8,811 bases of DNA from Anaerolineales bacterium (lineage in GTDB: Bacteria > Chloroflexota > Anaerolineae > Anaerolineales > DRMV01). Where the stretch lies: the NCBI GenBank assembly GCA_015491595.1, contig WFVP01000083.1, positions 1 to 8,811 on the forward strand. Direction: 5' to 3'. This document shows positions 5,774 to 8,811 of the stretch, piece after piece (the first letter of the stretch is position 1; the number at the start of each line of letters is the position of its first letter). The notes under the pieces were generated by a model. The model had not been told where the DNA came from, did no database searches, and saw only the letters and a program-made list of their open reading frames with translations. Position numbers and translations under genes: made by a program.

Positions 5774-6427
5774 ATGACGGATTTGCTCCATCAAGCCCGG
5801 CGACGGGCGTTGCGATACTGGGTCGAGGATGGCATTCCCGACCTGTACACCGGCATCCTCTTTCTCCTGTTCACAGGATTGCGCTTTCTGGCCCAGTGGG
5901 CGGAAAGGCAGCAACAGGCCACGTGGATGGCCGTAGGCTTCTTCGGGTCCCTGGCCGTCATCCTGCTGGGAACGCTCCTGGGTCGCTTCATCATTGACGC
6001 CATCAAACAACGGGTGACGTACCCCCGGACAGGATATGTGGCCTACGCGGCGCCTTCCAAGAAGGAACGACGCAAACAGATGGCCTTCACCCTTCTCCTG
6101 GGCCTGCTGCTTACGGGCATCGTCCTCGTCCATCCCCAGCCGCTTCTTCCCTTCCGTTTGTGGGCCCTGCACCTGATTCTCTTCTTCGTGGCGCTGACCA
6201 TCGCCTGGCAGATGGGGAGCCCCCGTTTCCTGTTCTACTCCCTGGTCATCCTTTTCCTGGCGACGGGGTATCATCTGACCTGGGAGCGATGGTCCCCGTC
6301 CACCCAGCGGCTCATGACCTACGGGGAAATCACCTTCCTGGTGCTGGGGGTGCTGATGACGCTGGGCGGGGCCTTCACCCTGGTCCGTTACCTCAAACAG
6401 CATCCCCTCGCGGAGGAGGTGTCGTGA
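5774..6427 (+). CDS. Six-helix integral membrane protein of unknown function
   Basis: The 217-residue protein begins with a basic, amphipathic N-terminus (residues 1-18, RRRALRYWVEDG) and has about six hydrophobic segments: 21-41, 52-75, 103-119, 129-147, 151-168 and 183-205. Between helices 2 and 3 lies a polar loop with KQRVTYPRTGYVAY (78-91) and a run of basic residues (96-101), probably cytoplasmic; this YPRTGY block looks like a conserved motif, but I do not know its function. No enzyme or transporter signature is visible. It is the first gene of an operon with a winged-helix regulator and an ABC exporter, so a sensing, accessory or immunity-like role for that exporter is possible but unproven. 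GGAGG (5763-5767) sits 6 nt before the ATG, so the start is firm. The stop overlaps the next start by one base (TGATG). Confidence 0.82.
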   Translation: MTDLLHQARRRALRYWVEDGIPDLYTGILFLLFTGLRFLAQWAERQQQATWMAVGFFGSLAVILLGTLLGRFIIDAIKQRVTYPRTGYVAYAAPSKKERRKQMAFTLLLGLLLTGIVLVHPQPLLPFRLWALHLILFFVALTIAWQMGSPRFLFYSLVILFLATGYHLTWERWSPSTQRLMTYGEITFLVLGVLMTLGGAFTLVRYLKQHPLAEEVS

Positions 6428-6759
6428 TGCGCGCGCAACCTCCCGGCCCCGCACCGGTGGACCCCATCATCCATGCGCCGGCCCGGCTCACCATCATGGC
6501 CACGCTGGCCGTGGTCCAGGAGGCGGATTTCCGCTACCTGCTCCACGTCACCGAGCTCACCAAAGGCAACCTCTCGGCTCACCTCAGCAAGCTGGAGGAG
6601 GCCGGATACGTGGAGATTGAGAAGACCTTTCGGGGGAAGTATCCCCTCACCATCTGTCGCCTGACGGAAAAGGGGCGACAGGCCTTTGAAGCGTATCGTC
6701 GGCATATGATGACCTTCTTGCAGAACGTCCAAACGTCTTCGTCGGAGGAGCAGTCATGA
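6427..6759 (+). CDS. Winged-helix transcriptional regulator (HTH_34/MarR-ArsR-like)
   Basis: The 110-residue protein is a single compact winged helix. DPIIHAPARLTIMATL (12-27) is the first helix with its typical lead-in; TKGNLSAHLSKLEEAGYV (45-62) is the helix-turn-helix recognition region; EIEKTFRGKYPLTICRLTEKG (63-83) forms the wing; and a final helix likely dimerises. This matches the HTH_34 'winged helix DNA-binding' group. No Cys/His metal site or ligand domain is evident. ATG at 6427 is chosen over the long upstream extension in the same frame, because AGGAGGT (6414-6420) lies 6 nt before it and the extension would overlap the whole end of the membrane protein gene. It probably controls this operon through the palindromes at 5720-5756, likely as a repressor. 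Its stop overlaps the ATPase start (ATGA). Confidence 0.9.
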   Translation: MRAQPPGPAPVDPIIHAPARLTIMATLAVVQEADFRYLLHVTELTKGNLSAHLSKLEEAGYVEIEKTFRGKYPLTICRLTEKGRQAFEAYRRHMMTFLQNVQTSSSEEQS

Positions 6760-7673
6760 CCCCTCGACCCATTGTGGTCCAAAACGTTTCCAAGACGTAC
6801 GGCTCGGTCCGGGCGCTGCAGCGGGTCTCCTTTTCCCTCCCGGAGGGTGTCATCTTCGCCTTGTTGGGCCCCAACGGTGCGGGCAAAACGACCTTGATTC
6901 GCATCCTGATGGGCATTCTGCCCGCGGATGAGGGCCAGGTGCTCGTGCTGGGGACCTCGCCCATTGAGGCCCGGTCCTATGTGGGTTACCTGCCCGAAGC
7001 CCGGGGCCTGTATCGCCAGGCCCGGGTGCTGGAGCTCCTGAGCTACCTGGGGGCCCTGAAGGGGCTGTCGCTGGCGGAGGCCCGCCGGGAAGCCCTGGCC
7101 TGGCTGGACCGCCTGGGGCTGGCCGAGTGGGCCCGACGCCATGTGGACGAGCTGTCCCATGGCATGCAGCAGAAAGTACAGCTGATTGCGGCCCTGTTGC
7201 ACCGGCCCCGCCTCATCGTCTTCGATGAGCCCTTTCAGGGCCTGGACCCGGTGAACGTGCAATTGGTGAAGGACCTATTACGGGAACTGCGGAGCCAAGG
7301 GCACACCATCCTGTTGAGTTCCCATCAGCTTCACCACGTGGAAGCGCTGGCCGACCATGTCGCGCTCATCCATCGGGGCCGTATCGTGGAGGAAGGCCCC
7401 CTGGCCGAGGTCAAGGCCCGCTACCGGAAGGGGGACGTGCGGGTTCATGTCGCGGGCGACGTTCCTCTGCCCTCCACCCTGCCCGGCGTCCGTGCCGTCC
7501 AGCAGGAGAACGGCGGCTGGCGGTTGATTCCCGAGGGTCATCAGGCTCCGTGGGAGCTCCTGGCCTCCCTGACCCAGATGGGGCTTCCGGTGGAGCGTTT
7601 CGAGGTCGTAGAGCCCACCCTGGAGGACATCTTCCTGCAGGCCGTGGAAACGGTCCAGCAGGAGGCCCGTTGA
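6756..7673 (+). CDS. ABC transporter ATP-binding protein, NatA/YhaQ-like
   Basis: The 305-residue protein has one nucleotide-binding domain: Walker A GPNGAGKTT (38-46), signature LSHGM (133-137) followed by QQKVQ, Walker B LIVFDEP (153-159) with catalytic Glu158, D-loop GLD (162-164) and switch His190. The Q-loop region reads YLPEARGLY (78-86), with Glu where many ABC ATPases have Gln; this LPE-RGLY form and the LS-x-GMQQK signature are common in the NatA/YhaQ branch. Residues about 215-305 form a C-terminal domain like that of DUF4162-type exporter ATPases. The protein should hydrolyse ATP at the inner face of the membrane to drive the permease encoded 40 nt downstream. The ATG overlaps the regulator's stop by four bases and GGAGGAG precedes it. 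Confidence 0.95.
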   Translation: MTPRPIVVQNVSKTYGSVRALQRVSFSLPEGVIFALLGPNGAGKTTLIRILMGILPADEGQVLVLGTSPIEARSYVGYLPEARGLYRQARVLELLSYLGALKGLSLAEARREALAWLDRLGLAEWARRHVDELSHGMQQKVQLIAALLHRPRLIVFDEPFQGLDPVNVQLVKDLLRELRSQGHTILLSSHQLHHVEALADHVALIHRGRIVEEGPLAEVKARYRKGDVRVHVAGDVPLPSTLPGVRAVQQENGGWRLIPEGHQAPWELLASLTQMGLPVERFEVVEPTLEDIFLQAVETVQQEAR

Positions 7674-7685
7674 ACACCGAGATAA

Positions 7686-7703
7686 CTCCAAAAACCTGTG
7701 GAG
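7686..7703 (+). other. Small inverted repeat before the permease start
   Basis: CTCCA (7686-7690) pairs with TGGAG (7699-7703) around an 8-nt loop in the 40-nt gap between the ATPase and permease genes. It ends just before the permease ribosome binding site GAGGGA (7705-7710). With only 5 bp it is too weak for a terminator; it might tune permease translation or protect an mRNA end, or be chance. Confidence 0.25.
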
Positions 7704-7713
7704 AGAGGGAACC

Positions 7714-8811
7714 ATGAACTTCCGCAAAGTCTGGCACATCGCCCGGTACGAATACTGGAGTCATGTCCGCCGTTGGGGATATCTGTTCGCGACCTTCGGC
7801 ATTCCGCTGCTCGTGGGCGTGGGTCTTCTGGTGTTGCGCTGGGTGCTGGAGCGCCCCCAGTGGCGGGACTATCTCGCCGTGGACATGGAAAAGCCCATCG
7901 GCGTGGTCTTGCCGGAGGGGTTCGACGCGGCGCTGCCGCAGCCCTTTGTCCGCGTGCAGGATGAAGTCCAGGGACAGGAGCGGGTGCTCCAGGGGCAGCT
8001 TCTGGCCCTCCTCGTGGTGCCTCCCGAAGGGCCCGACGCGGCCACGCCCTGGACGCTCTATACCACCGGGGGATGGACCTTCATCCACGATACCGCCCTG
8101 TACCAGGGGTTGCAACGGCTGAAGGCCTATTTGCTCGTCGGGGACCGACTTTCGCCCCAGGAACTGGAACAATTGCTCACCCCGCCGCCCATTGAGACCA
8201 TCACCTTGGGGCCGTCTTCGGGACAGGCCCGTCAGGGCCGCCAGCTCATGGGCGCGTACATGCTGGCGGTCGTCTTCTTCGTGGGCATTTTCGTCTCCTC
8301 GGGATACCTCTTGCAAAGCGTGGCCCAGGAGAAGGAAAGCCGCATGATTGAGGTGCTTTTGGCCTCGGTGACGGCCACGGAGTTGCTGTGGGGGAAACTG
8401 GTGGGCCTGAGCGGTTTGGGCCTCACCCAGATGGGCGTGTGGACCCTGGCCTTGCTCGGCTTCCGCTCCTGGACCATGGGGACGCCCATGGAAAGCGTGT
8501 TGGGGCTGTCGTGGGAGCCCGCCTTCTTGGCCGTGGGCGCGGCCGCGTTGGTGCTGGGGTATTTGATGTACGGTCTGCTCATGGCCGGCTTCGGCGCGCT
8601 GGGGACCACCGTCCGGGAGAGCCAGCAGTTCTCCGTGCTGGTCTCCATGTCCGCCATGCTCCCCATTTTCTTCAACTCCCTGTTCTTCCTGAACCCTAAC
8701 GGGGTGATCCCCCGGTCCCTGAGTTACTTCCCCTGGAGCGCGCCTTTGGCCCTGCTCATGCGTCTGGCCATTACCCCGTTGCCCTGGTGGGAACTCGCCC
8801 TGAGCTTCGGG
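7714..8811 (+). CDS. ABC-2-type transporter permease, NatB/YhaP-like (3' partial)
   Basis: The frame from ATG 7714 stays open to the window end (366 codons), so the gene continues beyond it. Order of parts: a basic cytoplasmic start (WHIARYEYWSHVRR), membrane helix 1 at about 22-45, a large extracytoplasmic domain at about 46-185, then a helix at 190-212. Next comes the motif QEKESRMIEVLLASVTATE from residue 205, the hallmark of ABC-2 exporters of the NatB/YhaP (ABC2_membrane_3) type, where a cytoplasmic coupling helix contacts the ATPase. Further helices lie near 230-252, 270-298 and 305-328. The family exports ions, lipids, drugs or peptides; the substrate cannot be deduced. GAGG (7705-7708) with 5-nt spacing supports the start. 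The family usually has six membrane segments, so roughly the last one or two are missing here. Confidence 0.93.
   Translation, partial: MNFRKVWHIARYEYWSHVRRWGYLFATFGIPLLVGVGLLVLRWVLERPQWRDYLAVDMEKPIGVVLPEGFDAALPQPFVRVQDEVQGQERVLQGQLLALLVVPPEGPDAATPWTLYTTGGWTFIHDTALYQGLQRLKAYLLVGDRLSPQELEQLLTPPPIETITLGPSSGQARQGRQLMGAYMLAVVFFVGIFVSSGYLLQSVAQEKESRMIEVLLASVTATELLWGKLVGLSGLGLTQMGVWTLALLGFRSWTMGTPMESVLGLSWEPAFLAVGAAALVLGYLMYGLLMAGFGALGTTVRESQQFSVLVSMSAMLPIFFNSLFFLNPNGVIPRSLSYFPWSAPLALLMRLAITPLPWWELALSFG

Noticed and set aside
6160..6426. N-terminal extension of the winged-helix regulator
   Set aside because: The frame is open upstream, but this part translates to Pro/Gly/His-rich sequence inside the membrane protein gene, and the ATG at 6427 has an ideal AGGAGGT site.
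5501..6454. A 317-codon minus-strand frame across the divergent intergenic region
   Set aside because: It is antisense to the six-helix membrane protein and both promoters of region E; the product is Gln/Gly/Arg-rich low-complexity without recognisable domains.
7411..8316. A 301-codon minus-strand frame
   Set aside because: It is antisense to the end of the ATPase gene and the start of the permease gene, which have clear family motifs; the product is rich in Arg, Pro, Gly and His.

Overview
The window is GC-rich bacterial DNA, packed with genes and free of insertion sequences, CRISPR arrays, tRNA or rRNA genes that I can see. Gene style suggests a member of the Chloroflexota, perhaps Anaerolineae, and possibly a thermophile: high GC, STAND/TPR proteins, a small HTH_34-type regulator next to a membrane protein and an ABC exporter, and many Arg/Leu/Pro/Trp-rich proteins. 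This placement is inference from protein style only; no marker gene in the window proves it.

Layout: (A) 3-2114 (+) is the C-terminal part of a STAND-like NTPase with nine gapless 34-residue TPR units; its P-loop lies upstream of the window. (B) 2202-4525 (+) is a two-gene unit: a classical NADP-type short-chain dehydrogenase/reductase whose stop codon overlaps the start of a 506-residue conserved-looking protein of unknown function. (C) 4533-4570 is a perfect 17-bp inverted repeat that can terminate transcription from both sides, between convergent units. (D) 4590-5470 (-) is a two-gene unit read leftward from an extended -10 promoter: a DUF177/YceD-family zinc-ribbon-like protein, then (ATGA overlap) a 117-residue three-helix protein resembling a succinate dehydrogenase cytochrome b membrane anchor. 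(E) 5471-5773 is a 303-nt divergent intergenic region with two outward promoters, a pair of palindromes on the rightward one, and about 190 nt of unexplained GC-rich sequence with inverted repeats. (F) 5774-8811 (+) is an operon of four tightly packed genes: six-helix membrane protein, winged-helix regulator, ABC ATPase and ABC-2-type permease (cut off by the window end).

How the genes work together: unit F reads as a self-regulated export module. The winged-helix protein probably binds the palindromes over the -10 box in front of the operon, the ATPase and permease form a NatA/NatB (YhaQ/YhaP)-like exporter, and the six-helix protein may be an accessory or sensing partner. Unit D couples a protein linked to ribosome/rRNA maturation with a respiratory-type membrane anchor that has no SDH flavoprotein or iron-sulfur gene beside it, which is unusual. 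Unit B couples a redox enzyme to an unknown protein through translational overlap. The window holds no clearly new defence or mobile system; the best leads for novelty are the 506-residue protein, the orphan SDH-like anchor, and the operator and intergenic structure in region E.
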